64,000 nt of DNA from Terriglobia bacterium (GTDB lineage Bacteria > Acidobacteriota > Terriglobia > Bryobacterales > Bryobacteraceae). Under the pieces are notes generated by a model. That model was not told where the DNA came from. It ran no database searches and saw only the letters and a program-made list of their open reading frames with translations. The stretch's first letter is position 1. The number at the start of each line of letters is the position of its first letter. The stretch lies in the NCBI GenBank assembly GCA_020073345.1, contig JAIQFI010000002.1, positions 124,001 through 188,000 of the forward strand. Reading direction: 5' to 3'. Shown piece after piece: positions 28,323 through 36,112 of the stretch. Position numbers and translations under genes: made by a program.

Positions 28323-28756
28323 ACAAGAGCTACCGCCAGGGCCAGATTCTCCAGCTGGTTCGTTCGCGATCCCTGCGTACTCAGGAAGAGCTGGCGCGCG
28401 CACTTCGTGCGGTGGGAGTACGTGCCACGCAGGTCACCCTGTCGCGCGATATTCGCGAGCTCGGGCTGCTGAAGACCGCCGAAGGCTACGCGCGACCCAC
28501 GGAATCCGCCGCGCCCGCGGGCCCTGACTTGGCCACGGTCTTGCGCGAATTCCTGTTGGACGTGCGCGTCGCGCAGAATCTGTTGGTTCTCCTCACGCCA
28601 CCGGCGCACGCCAGCTCGGTTGCGGAAGCACTGGACCAAGCTGCATGGCCTGAAATTACTGGAACCGTCGCAGGCGACAATACCGTTCTGGTGATCGCGC
28701 CGACAGCGAAGAAAGCCACGTCGCTCCGTGAGAAGCTGATGCGATTTCTAGGCTGA
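28319..28756 (+). CDS. argR: Arginine repressor
   Basis: 145 residues. The N-terminal winged HTH shows QILQLVRSRSLRTQEELARAL and TQVTLSRDIRELGL, the usual DNA-reading helix with the SR pair. The C-terminal arginine-binding oligomerisation domain (about 75-145) ends in GTVAGDNTVLVIAPT, where the Asp pair region (GDN) contacts arginine. Its position as the last gene, with an ARG box before argF, implies that it represses its own operon. Confidence 0.95.
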   Translation: MNKSYRQGQILQLVRSRSLRTQEELARALRAVGVRATQVTLSRDIRELGLLKTAEGYARPTESAAPAGPDLATVLREFLLDVRVAQNLLVLLTPPAHASSVAEALDQAAWPEITGTVAGDNTVLVIAPTAKKATSLREKLMRFLG

Positions 28757-28757
28757 C

Positions 28758-29372
28758 TTACTGGACGCCGACGATCTCGCCCCACATCACCTGATAGGCT
28801 TCAATGCTTCCGTCCAGATTCGGACCAGCGCGCACGAACACACGCGTATTCACGAGTGCCGCGGCAGCATCCTGTTGTGCGCCGTCACCAAAGTAGCGAG
28901 TATCCTTCCGCAACAGCAGTGTCTGTTCGCCATCGTGCGTACGGAGCGTCATCGACCGGGCGTCGCGGCGGATGATGACACCGGAAACCGTGCGATCGCC
29001 GCGTGGAAGTTGCATAGCTGGACGCGTGGCGACGGCATTGACGCGGCCGGGGGGCGGTCCGGGCGGAATCACCTGCAGCATGCGGATGTAGCAATCTCGC
29101 GAACCCGGTTTGTGGTCTGTGATGATTTCCAAGGGGTCCCCCGGTTCCAGTTTCGCCACCGTGATCCGCTGGCGGGAGAGCTCCAGATAGCTCAGAGAAT
29201 CGTAGCCGCAGCCTTCCACGCTGCCGGAGTTGTTGCGCGCCAGCAGCACGCCCTTGACCGGCGAGCCCTCCCAGCTCACCATCTGGCCGCGAAATAGGCC
29301 CTTCGGCATGTCCGCCGGAGCGCACAGAGGCGCGGTCAGCACCGCGATCGCGACCAGGCCGGAAAGGCGCAT
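28758..29372 (-). CDS. Secreted hypothetical protein
   Basis: 204 residues from the ATG that opens a signal peptide (MRLSGLVAIAVLTAPLCAPA). The mature part is beta-rich (GLFRGQMVSWEGSPVKGVL, YLELSRQRITVAKLEPGDP) with two cysteines (GCGYD, DCYIR). A Pro-rich linker (IPPGPPPGRV) joins a second half that looks like a repeated SH3-like or DUF5666-type module (VSGVIIRRDARSMTLRT). Function is unknown. A perfect TATAAT (29390 to 29385, minus strand) ends 12 bases before the ATG. It converges on argR with a 1-base gap. Confidence 0.65.
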   Translation of the reverse strand: MRLSGLVAIAVLTAPLCAPADMPKGLFRGQMVSWEGSPVKGVLLARNNSGSVEGCGYDSLSYLELSRQRITVAKLEPGDPLEIITDHKPGSRDCYIRMLQVIPPGPPPGRVNAVATRPAMQLPRGDRTVSGVIIRRDARSMTLRTHDGEQTLLLRKDTRYFGDGAQQDAAAALVNTRVFVRAGPNLDGSIEAYQVMWGEIVGVQ

Positions 29373-29401
29373 GTCCGTTGGTCCATTATACAATCTGAAG
29401 A

Positions 29402-30442
29402 TTGACATCATTTCTCGAGCACGCGGGTTGCTGGTTCTTGCACTCCGGAATTCAGGAACGCGCCGGCGGCGTGGCCCGCTTCTACCGGTCTGATTCCGCT
29501 GCCAACGCCGCCGTTTCAACCGAAATTACAGGATACGCGGCGAGCACGCTTGCGTACTTGCATTCCCGCACTGGCCAGCAGGAATATCTGGACGCAGCCG
29601 TGCGAGCTGCCCGCTACCTGACACGCGAGGCCTGGGATTCCGAGGCCTCAACCTTTCCGTTCGAGCCCGGCTCGGATCGCGCGTACTTCTTCGACATTGG
29701 AATCATCGTGCGCGGGTTGCTCGCGGTCTGGCGCGCTACGGGCGACGATGAGTTTCGCGCGCGCGCGCAGGAAGCAGCTCTTTCTCTGGCGTTCGATTTT
29801 CTGGGCGACGGCGTTTTTCACCCTGTGATTTCCCTTCCCGACAAGCAGCCGCTGCCTGCGGAGCCTCGTTGGTCGCGCAAGCCGGGATGTTATCAGTTGA
29901 AGTCGGCGCTGGCCTGGCGGGAGATCGGTGATCCGCACGCCCGGCAGCTTTTCGAGGCCGCTGTTGTGTCCGCGATCGCCGGCCATGAAAAGTTTCTGGA
30001 AGAAGAAAAGGATCGCGAGAAGCTCATGGATCGGCTGCATGCGTACTGCTACTTCCTGGAGGCATTGTTGTTCACATCCGAACGCCAGGCGCTCCATTCG
30101 GGCTTGAGTCGCGTAGCTCAGCTCTTGCGGGAGATCGCGCCCGCGTTTGAGCGCTCCGACGTCAATGCGCAACTGCTGCGCGTCCGGCTGATCGCTCATC
30201 ACCTGGGAGCAGTTCCGCTGGACGAAACCGCGGCGCAGGAAGAAGCCACGCGCACGGCGTCCTTCCAGGCACTGGAAGTGGCCGATGTGCGGCTGCGCGG
30301 CGGCTTCTGGTTTGGACGAAAAGGAGCGCAGGTCCTGCCGTTCTCGAATCCCGTGTCGACCGCATTCTGTTTGCAGGCCCTCGCGCTGTGGGACGATCAT
30401 CAGGCGGGGCGCTGGAGCTTCGAGCTCCCGCAACTCATTTGA
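29402..30442 (+). CDS. Alpha/alpha-barrel-like hypothetical protein
   Basis: 346 residues starting with TTG. The repeated helix pairs (GYAASTLAYLHSRTGQQEYLDAA, GIIVRGLLAVWRATGDDEF, CYQLKSALAWREIGDPHARQ) look like the six-hairpin toroid shared by glycosyl hydrolases, epimerases and prenyltransferase-like proteins. Two tryptophan- and histidine-containing segments (RWSRKPGCYQLK, LHAYCYFLEALLF) could line a cavity. It overlaps the following glycosyltransferase by 4 bases, so a role in the same glycan pathway is likely but unproven. Confidence 0.65.
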   Translation: MTSFLEHAGCWFLHSGIQERAGGVARFYRSDSAANAAVSTEITGYAASTLAYLHSRTGQQEYLDAAVRAARYLTREAWDSEASTFPFEPGSDRAYFFDIGIIVRGLLAVWRATGDDEFRARAQEAALSLAFDFLGDGVFHPVISLPDKQPLPAEPRWSRKPGCYQLKSALAWREIGDPHARQLFEAAVVSAIAGHEKFLEEEKDREKLMDRLHAYCYFLEALLFTSERQALHSGLSRVAQLLREIAPAFERSDVNAQLLRVRLIAHHLGAVPLDETAAQEEATRTASFQALEVADVRLRGGFWFGRKGAQVLPFSNPVSTAFCLQALALWDDHQAGRWSFELPQLI

Positions 30443-33057
30443 GCAGTTCACAATCAGTCAAAGTCCTGTTCGCTTCGGCGTCCGACCCCGTGGTCGCGCT
30501 GACGCTTGAGCGGTTCCGTTCGATCTTTCCGGAGCTTCCCCTGGTGGTGGTCTCTGAATTCGCTCCACCCGATGTCGAGTGGATTCCGTATCACATTCGC
30601 CGGTCGTGGAAAGAGAACCGGGACTTGATTCGGGCGCGGCTGGGAGGACGCCGCATTCGCCTGGCGGCCGTAATTCTGGAGCCGCGCATCCCGCACTGGC
30701 GTCTGCGCGCCTTGGGCTTGGCGCTCGCTCCGCTGCATTTCCTGGCGTTCAACGAGACGGGCCAACATTTCATGCTGCGTCCGCGCAGTGTTCCGACTAT
30801 GTTTCGGCATCTGACGTGGCGCATGAAGAACCTGGTGCGCAGCCAGGCGCAGCCCGAGTCGAGCACCTACCGCGCGATGGAGTGGTTCCGCCAGCCCGGG
30901 AAGTTCCGCCTGTCGATGCTGTACCGGAAGGCGATGGCGCGCGGGCGGACTCTTGCCAGATCACGTCCCGTGATCCAACCCGTCCCGATGACCGCGAAAC
31001 AGCGGCCGCGAGGAATCTCGGTGGTGATCCCTTCGCGCAACGGACGCGACCTGCTGGAACAATGCCTGCCAGGCATTCAGGACGCGCAGGAGATCATCGT
31101 CGTGGACAATGGCTCGGACGACGGAACCGCCGGGTACCTGGGCGAGTCCTGGCCGAAGGTCCTGATCGAGCACAGCTCGCGGCCGCTGGCCTTCGCAGTG
31201 GCGGTGAATCGCGGCATCCAGCGTGCCCGATTTTCGCATGTGTGCGTGCTCAACAACGACATGCGCGTGGAGGCTGGGTTCTTCGCGGCGCTGCTGCGGC
31301 CGTTCGATAGTGTCCCAGATCTGTTCTGTTCCACCGCGCAGATCTTCTTACCAGAGGGCCGGCGGCGCGAGGAAACCGGCAAAACAGTGATGAATCCTGC
31401 GCCTGGCGTTACCCAGTTCCCGATCCAGTGCGACGTCCCGCTGACGGGTGAAGATCACAGCTATGTTCTGTACGGCAGTGGCGGATGCTCGTTGTACGAC
31501 GCCGCGAAGCTCGCAGCACTAGGTGGGTTCGACGAAGTTTATCAGCCGGCGTATGTCGAGGATCTCGACCTCGGCGTGCGCGCCTGGCTGCGGGGTTGGC
31601 CGAGCGTCTACTGCGCCGAAGCGCGCGTGCTGCACGAGCATCGCGCCACGACGTCTCGCTACTTTTCACCCGAAGATCTGGATCGGGCGTTGGAGATCAA
31701 CTATATCCAGTTTCTGGCGCGCGCCGTCGGCGATCCCGAAACGTTCCTGCGTTTGTGGCAGCACAACGTGCTGCGGTTGAAGGCTCTCGAAAAGGAAGTT
31801 GGGCTTTCAGCGGCGGCGCATCAGCGGGCAGCGTCTGTCCCATCGGGAGACATGCGTTTCCTCGATCTGGTGAACGGCGAGGTGTCGGTCTTCCCGGGAC
31901 GGGCCGCCTCTGGCAAGCCCGTGATTCTGGTGGCGAGCCCTTACGTTCCGTTTCCGCTATCGCACGGAGCCGCTGTGCGTATTTACAACCTGATGCGCCG
32001 CGCCGCTGCCGATTTTGACCAGGTGCTGGTGGCGTTCACCGAAGAGTCGCTCCCTGTGCCGCGCGAACTTCGGGAGCTTTGCGCAGAGATCGTCACGGTT
32101 CGCCGCGCTGGAAGCCACGCGCTGCCCTCGCGGGGGCGGCCCGACACTGTCGAGGAATTCGATACACCGGCGTTTCATGCCGCGCTGCGCCAGACGATCG
32201 CGAAGTGGCGCCCGGGCATCGTGCAGCTCGAATTCACCCAGATGGCGCAGTACGCCGCGGAGTGTGCGGGAGCCAAGACCATCCTTGTCGAGCACGACAT
32301 TACCTACGATCTGTACGCCCAGATGCTGGCCGGTGGCGACGATTGGGAGATCCGCCGCCAGCACCAACTGTGGACCACGTTCGAAACCAGCGCATGGCGT
32401 CAGGTGGATCGCGTGGTCACGATGTCGGAAAAAGACAGGGCACTCGTGCAGGGGGCGACGGCCATTCCGAACGGCGTCGACCTGGACCGGTTTCAACCGT
32501 CATCGCAACTGCCCGATCCGCGGCGGCTGCTGTTCATCGGGTCCTTTGCGCACCGGCCCAATGTGATGGCTCTGGAGTTCTTCCTGCACGATGTGTTTCC
32601 ACGTCTCGACAACGTCACGCTGCACGTGATCGCGGGCCAGCGGCACCAGCGCTTCTGGGATCTGGAACATCCCGGAGTCGAGGTCGAAGGGTTCGTCTCG
32701 GATGTGCGCCCGGCCTACCAGCGCGCAACCCTGGTGATCGCGCCGCTGGTGGCTTCCGCCGGCACTAACGTGAAGATCCTCGAAGCCATGGCGATGGGCA
32801 AAGCGATTGTCTCCACCGAAGCCGGGATTCACGGTCTAGAGTTACAGCGCGGAGCCGACGTCATCGTGACCGACTCGGCGGAAGCCATGGCGGCTGCCAT
32901 CACGCACCTGTTGAAAGCCCCCACCGAGCGCGCCGCGATCGAATCACATGCCCGGCAAACCGTGGAGCGTGTGTACGGCTGGGATGCCATCGCGCGCGAA
33001 CAGAAGAAGCTATACGAGAGTCTGCTACAGCTTCCGCGCGAAGATCGCGTAGTCTAA
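30439..33057 (+). CDS. Two-domain glycosyltransferase (GT2 plus GT4 fusion)
   Basis: 872 residues from a TTG that overlaps the previous TGA. Residues 1-185 form an N-terminal domain of unclear type. A GT-A domain starts about 192 (RGISVVIPSRNGRDLLEQCL) with IIVVDNGSDDGT, VLNNDMRVEAGFF and the acceptor motif YVEDLDLGVRAWLRGW. A GT-B domain starts about 494 (VILVASPYVPFPLSHGAA) with IPNGVDLDRFQP, LLFIGSFAHRPNVMALEFF and ASAGTNVKILEAMAMGKAIV. One chain may therefore add two different sugars of a surface glycan. Its 3' end overlaps the convergent methyltransferase by 33 bases. Confidence 0.9.
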   Translation: MSSSQSVKVLFASASDPVVALTLERFRSIFPELPLVVVSEFAPPDVEWIPYHIRRSWKENRDLIRARLGGRRIRLAAVILEPRIPHWRLRALGLALAPLHFLAFNETGQHFMLRPRSVPTMFRHLTWRMKNLVRSQAQPESSTYRAMEWFRQPGKFRLSMLYRKAMARGRTLARSRPVIQPVPMTAKQRPRGISVVIPSRNGRDLLEQCLPGIQDAQEIIVVDNGSDDGTAGYLGESWPKVLIEHSSRPLAFAVAVNRGIQRARFSHVCVLNNDMRVEAGFFAALLRPFDSVPDLFCSTAQIFLPEGRRREETGKTVMNPAPGVTQFPIQCDVPLTGEDHSYVLYGSGGCSLYDAAKLAALGGFDEVYQPAYVEDLDLGVRAWLRGWPSVYCAEARVLHEHRATTSRYFSPEDLDRALEINYIQFLARAVGDPETFLRLWQHNVLRLKALEKEVGLSAAAHQRAASVPSGDMRFLDLVNGEVSVFPGRAASGKPVILVASPYVPFPLSHGAAVRIYNLMRRAAADFDQVLVAFTEESLPVPRELRELCAEIVTVRRAGSHALPSRGRPDTVEEFDTPAFHAALRQTIAKWRPGIVQLEFTQMAQYAAECAGAKTILVEHDITYDLYAQMLAGGDDWEIRRQHQLWTTFETSAWRQVDRVVTMSEKDRALVQGATAIPNGVDLDRFQPSSQLPDPRRLLFIGSFAHRPNVMALEFFLHDVFPRLDNVTLHVIAGQRHQRFWDLEHPGVEVEGFVSDVRPAYQRATLVIAPLVASAGTNVKILEAMAMGKAIVSTEAGIHGLELQRGADVIVTDSAEAMAAAITHLLKAPTERAAIESHARQTVERVYGWDAIAREQKKLYESLLQLPREDRVV

Positions 33058-34419
33058 TCCGCCGAAGAACGCGTCCCGAAACGCAGGCGGCAATTCAACC
33101 AGTGCCGGCATGCTCTCGACGGCGGGAGACCGGCGCTCGATCTCGACGCTCCCGAACCCGGCCTCTTCGAGATAGAAGCGCAGCAACGGACCCGGAATCG
33201 GACGCGTGTGCGTTGGATCAAGGTAGAAGTGTGTCGCAAAGATCGCCAGGCACTCCGGATTGGGTGTTTCAATCGTCACCAGTGCGCCAGGTCGCAGCTT
33301 CCGCGAGAGCAGTCTCACCAATCGAGGCACCGCGGCCGGAGGAAGATGTTCGACCACCTGAGCGCAATACGCGCCTCCGAGCGAACCGTCTGCGAGAGAC
33401 TCCAAATACTCGAACATGTCGGCTTGCTCCACTTCCAGGCCCTTGGCTTGGCACAGCTCGACGGATTCCGGATTCCGGTCGACGCCACGGGCGGGGAGAC
33501 CAGCCGCCTTCGCGGCTTCCAGGAACTCCCCTCGGCCGCAGCCGATGTCCAGGATCACGCCAGGCGCACCCGTAAAACGTCCGACGTAGCATTTCTGCTG
33601 CTCGCGAATCTTTTCTTCCGATCCGCGAAACTGTTCAGCGAAGCGCACCCAATCTATGTCAAGGTCGACTTCCAGATAATCCTGCGGCACACGCGGGGTG
33701 ACGACAGCGGCAGCGGGCGCGGTGGCCTGTTTCTGGCGCAGCAGCCGCAGCTCAGTGTGGATCAGGCGGTCATATTCGCCCCGGATCTTTTCCAGGTCCT
33801 GCCACAGCCGCTTCTGGATGTCCAGCGTTCGCCGGTCCATCTCACTGGTGAAATCGTCGTGCTGCTGGCGAACCGAATCGCGGAAGTTCTGCTCGATCAG
33901 GCTGGCTCGCAGGTGGAACGCCGATTGCAGCTCGGACACTGTGCGCAGAAGATGGACCTCACTCGCGTTCCGGCGCTCCTCGAATCCGGCACGCCATTCT
34001 TCCGCACTCGTCCGGAAGTCTTCCGCATTCGTCCGCAGCTCCTCCGAACTCTTCCGGAGCTCCTGATGGTACGCAGCCAGCGCCGCCAGGCTCCGGGTCA
34101 GATCGGTCAGAGCTTCGAGCGTCGTTTGCACGCACGCCATGGTGGCGCGATTGAATTCCACTTGTTCGCGGACGTGCCAATCCAGCGTGCGGGCGATGAA
34201 GCGTTTGAAGCTCTGAATGATCGCATTGGTAAACCCCGGCGGACGAGGGTTCACTGTGCCTATCGCGGCGACTTTTGCCTCCGCGGCATCGCGAGCGTGC
34301 ACCAGTGGCATCAGCTCCGCCGCCGTGACGCCGTCCAGGCCCAGCGAACCTTGCGGAACCCGCGATCGGACCCGCTCCTGAACCTCGCGAATCGCCGCAG
34401 CCAGTTCGTCGTCAGTCAC
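33025..34419 (-). CDS. Coiled-coil protein with C-terminal SAM methyltransferase
   Basis: 464 residues from GTG 34419. An N-terminal region (1-110) is followed by a long coiled coil (about 80-245) that contains four clean seven-residue repeats at about 118-148 (SEELRTN, AEDFRTS, AEEWRAG, FEERRNA). The class I methyltransferase domain (about 290-464) has VILDIGCGRGEFLEAAK, a second motif around GVDRNPESVELCQAKG, and AQVVEHLPP. This layout resembles methyltransferases found in O-antigen and capsule loci, where the coiled coil acts as a molecular ruler for chain length (WbdD type). It overlaps queF by 8 bases. Confidence 0.85.
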   Translation of the reverse strand: MTDDELAAAIREVQERVRSRVPQGSLGLDGVTAAELMPLVHARDAAEAKVAAIGTVNPRPPGFTNAIIQSFKRFIARTLDWHVREQVEFNRATMACVQTTLEALTDLTRSLAALAAYHQELRKSSEELRTNAEDFRTSAEEWRAGFEERRNASEVHLLRTVSELQSAFHLRASLIEQNFRDSVRQQHDDFTSEMDRRTLDIQKRLWQDLEKIRGEYDRLIHTELRLLRQKQATAPAAAVVTPRVPQDYLEVDLDIDWVRFAEQFRGSEEKIREQQKCYVGRFTGAPGVILDIGCGRGEFLEAAKAAGLPARGVDRNPESVELCQAKGLEVEQADMFEYLESLADGSLGGAYCAQVVEHLPPAAVPRLVRLLSRKLRPGALVTIETPNPECLAIFATHFYLDPTHTRPIPGPLLRFYLEEAGFGSVEIERRSPAVESMPALVELPPAFRDAFFGGLDYAIFARKL

Positions 34420-34813
34420 GTTTCTTGGTCCGAGCCCATTGTGCCGTGATGCGCGTCGAAATACCGCCGCGGGGCGTGAAATCGCCCACCAGCGTGGCGG
34501 AAATGGGCCGCGCCCATTTGACCACATCGGCGAGCATGCGATTCACCACGTTCTCTTGAAAGATCCCGAGGTTCCGGAACGCCAGAGTATACATCTTGAA
34601 CGATTTGAGCTCAAGACATAATTTGTCGGGTACGTAGCGCAGCGTCAACGTTCCATGATCCGGCAATCCGGTTTTAGGGCAGATCGAAGTGAACTCCGGC
34701 ATTAGGATTTCGATCTCGTATCCCGTACGGTATTGGTTAGGCCAAGTCTCGATTTCGGGCAGATCCGCCTTCACGCCGGCCTCGGCGTGTTCGTCGGTGT
34801 ACTGCCTTTTCAC
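34412..34813 (-). CDS. queF: NADPH-dependent preQ0 reductase QueF (short form)
   Basis: Reduces preQ0 (7-cyano-7-deazaguanine) to preQ1 in queuosine synthesis. 133 residues, the unimodular YkvM-like form. Motifs are FTSICPKTGLPDHGTL with the nucleophilic Cys, and the QueF signature in LELKSFKMYTLAFRNLG, then FQENVVNRM. GTG start overlaps the TIGR00300 gene's stop (GTGA). A frame that continues upstream through that gene is a shadow. No other queuosine gene is in the window. Confidence 0.96.
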   Translation of the reverse strand: MKRQYTDEHAEAGVKADLPEIETWPNQYRTGYEIEILMPEFTSICPKTGLPDHGTLTLRYVPDKLCLELKSFKMYTLAFRNLGIFQENVVNRMLADVVKWARPISATLVGDFTPRGGISTRITAQWARTKKRD

Positions 34814-36051
34814 CGCGAGGCCTCTGCCTGGGCTGGCGATTGGGCCTGGGGCAGCGCCGCCGCGAGCGTGCCCAGAAACTGTCCGACGTCGGTCACGACG
34901 CCCACGGCCTGGCCGGTTCCGCGATCGCTGACCTTGGTGGCCACCGCCGGGTTGATATCGACGCAGACGATCTTCACCCAGCTCGGCAGCATATTGCCGG
35001 TGGCGATCGAGTGCAGCATCGATCCCAGACACAGGACCACTCCCGCCCCCTTCAGCTGCTCGGCGTAGGCGTCCTGAGCCTTGTTCATGTCGGTGATGGT
35101 GTCGGGCAGGGGACCATCGTCGCGTAGGCTGCCGGCCAGCACGAAGGGGATGCCGGCTTTCACGCATTCATACATGATGCCGCTCTTGAGTCTCCCGCAT
35201 TCGACCGCTTTGGCGATGCCGCCCGCGTGATAGATGGCGTTGATGGCGCGCATGTGGTTGCGGTGACCGTGCTCCTCCTGGCGGCCGTCGCTTTGGCGCA
35301 CGCCCAGGGACGTCCCCAGCAGCGCTGCTTCGATATCGTGCACGCCGAGTGCGTTACCGGCCAGCAGGCCGTTCACCCATCCGGCCCGGATCATCTTGGC
35401 CAGGGGAGCGACTCCGCCCGTGTGCACCACCACGGGCCCGGCCACAACCAGGATCTTCTTTCCCTCCGCGCGGGTCTGCTGCATCAAGGACGCAATTTGC
35501 CGGACGGCGGTCTCAAGCTGGCGCTCCGAAGAGATTTCGTTGCTCATGAAGGCGAACGCCAGGCGGTCGCGCTCCTTGGATTCGGGAACCACTCGAATCC
35601 CGCGCATGCCGACCACCACGCGGTCGTCCTTTTTCAGGTCGCGCAGACGGCGGCATGCCGCGCGCTTTCCGGCGACCACGATCATCGCGTCCATACGCTG
35701 ATTCTCGACTTCGACCCACTGCCCGGCGTGGCGGACCAGCGTCTTGTGGTTGGTGGTGGAGTAGAAATCCTCCGGCGCGCAGCAGTCGCGCTCCACCGTG
35801 CCGAGTTCGGCGTTGCCGGTATCGGCAGGACTGCAGCCCAAGCCGAGCAACTGGCTGAGCACCTGCTGCATGTCGGCCTCGTCCGGCGTTTCCACGCGCA
35901 GGCGCAGGTAGGACTTGTCGGCATTGGTGCGGCCGATGCGAAACTCTTCCACTTCAAACTTGCCGTTGTATTCGACCACCGTGTCGAAGATCTGCTCCAT
36001 TAGGTGCGAATCGATCAGGTGGCCTTCGGCCTCGACGACTTCCTGTTGCAT
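34810..36051 (-). CDS. TIGR00300 family protein, probable ornithine cyclodeaminase type
   Basis: 413 residues. It matches the LOR/SDH-type conserved region: EAEGHLIDSHLMEQIFDTVV, FRIGRTNADKSYLRLRVET, ILVVAGPVVVHTGGVAPLAKM and LGVRQSDGRQEEHGHRNHMRAI (quoted in parts), ending with MLPSWVKIVCVDINPAV. Characterised relatives are an archaeal ornithine cyclodeaminase and the C-terminal half of cyanobacterial arginine dihydrolase (AgrE/ArgZ). By that analogy this enzyme may turn ornithine into proline; the N-terminal dihydrolase domain is missing. The start is ATG 36051, directly next to a shared upstream element. It is first of a TIGR00300-queF-methyltransferase operon. Confidence 0.8.
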   Translation of the reverse strand: MQQEVVEAEGHLIDSHLMEQIFDTVVEYNGKFEVEEFRIGRTNADKSYLRLRVETPDEADMQQVLSQLLGLGCSPADTGNAELGTVERDCCAPEDFYSTTNHKTLVRHAGQWVEVENQRMDAMIVVAGKRAACRRLRDLKKDDRVVVGMRGIRVVPESKERDRLAFAFMSNEISSERQLETAVRQIASLMQQTRAEGKKILVVAGPVVVHTGGVAPLAKMIRAGWVNGLLAGNALGVHDIEAALLGTSLGVRQSDGRQEEHGHRNHMRAINAIYHAGGIAKAVECGRLKSGIMYECVKAGIPFVLAGSLRDDGPLPDTITDMNKAQDAYAEQLKGAGVVLCLGSMLHSIATGNMLPSWVKIVCVDINPAVATKVSDRGTGQAVGVVTDVGQFLGTLAAALPQAQSPAQAEASR

Positions 36052-36083
36052 GGGGGTATCTTCAGGATACCGTGACCCCGCGG
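36042..36083 (-). repeat. Shared start-codon element, copy B (upstream of TIGR00300)
   Basis: On the plus strand the order is CCTGTTGCAT (start codon and first codons of the gene), then a G-rich spacer, the hairpin GGTATC-TTCAG-GATACC and GTGACCCCGCGG. It matches the element at 38804-38844 at 26 of 30 positions outside the coding part plus 10 of 10 inside it. The stem ends 3 bases before the ATG. Confidence 0.75.
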
Positions 36084-36112
36084 ACACTTGTAGATGCAAC
36101 GGTAACAGCCGC

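Noticed and set aside
34412-35167. 251-residue queF frame
   Set aside because: The first half is out of frame within the TIGR00300 gene; GTG 34813 gives a standard short QueF.
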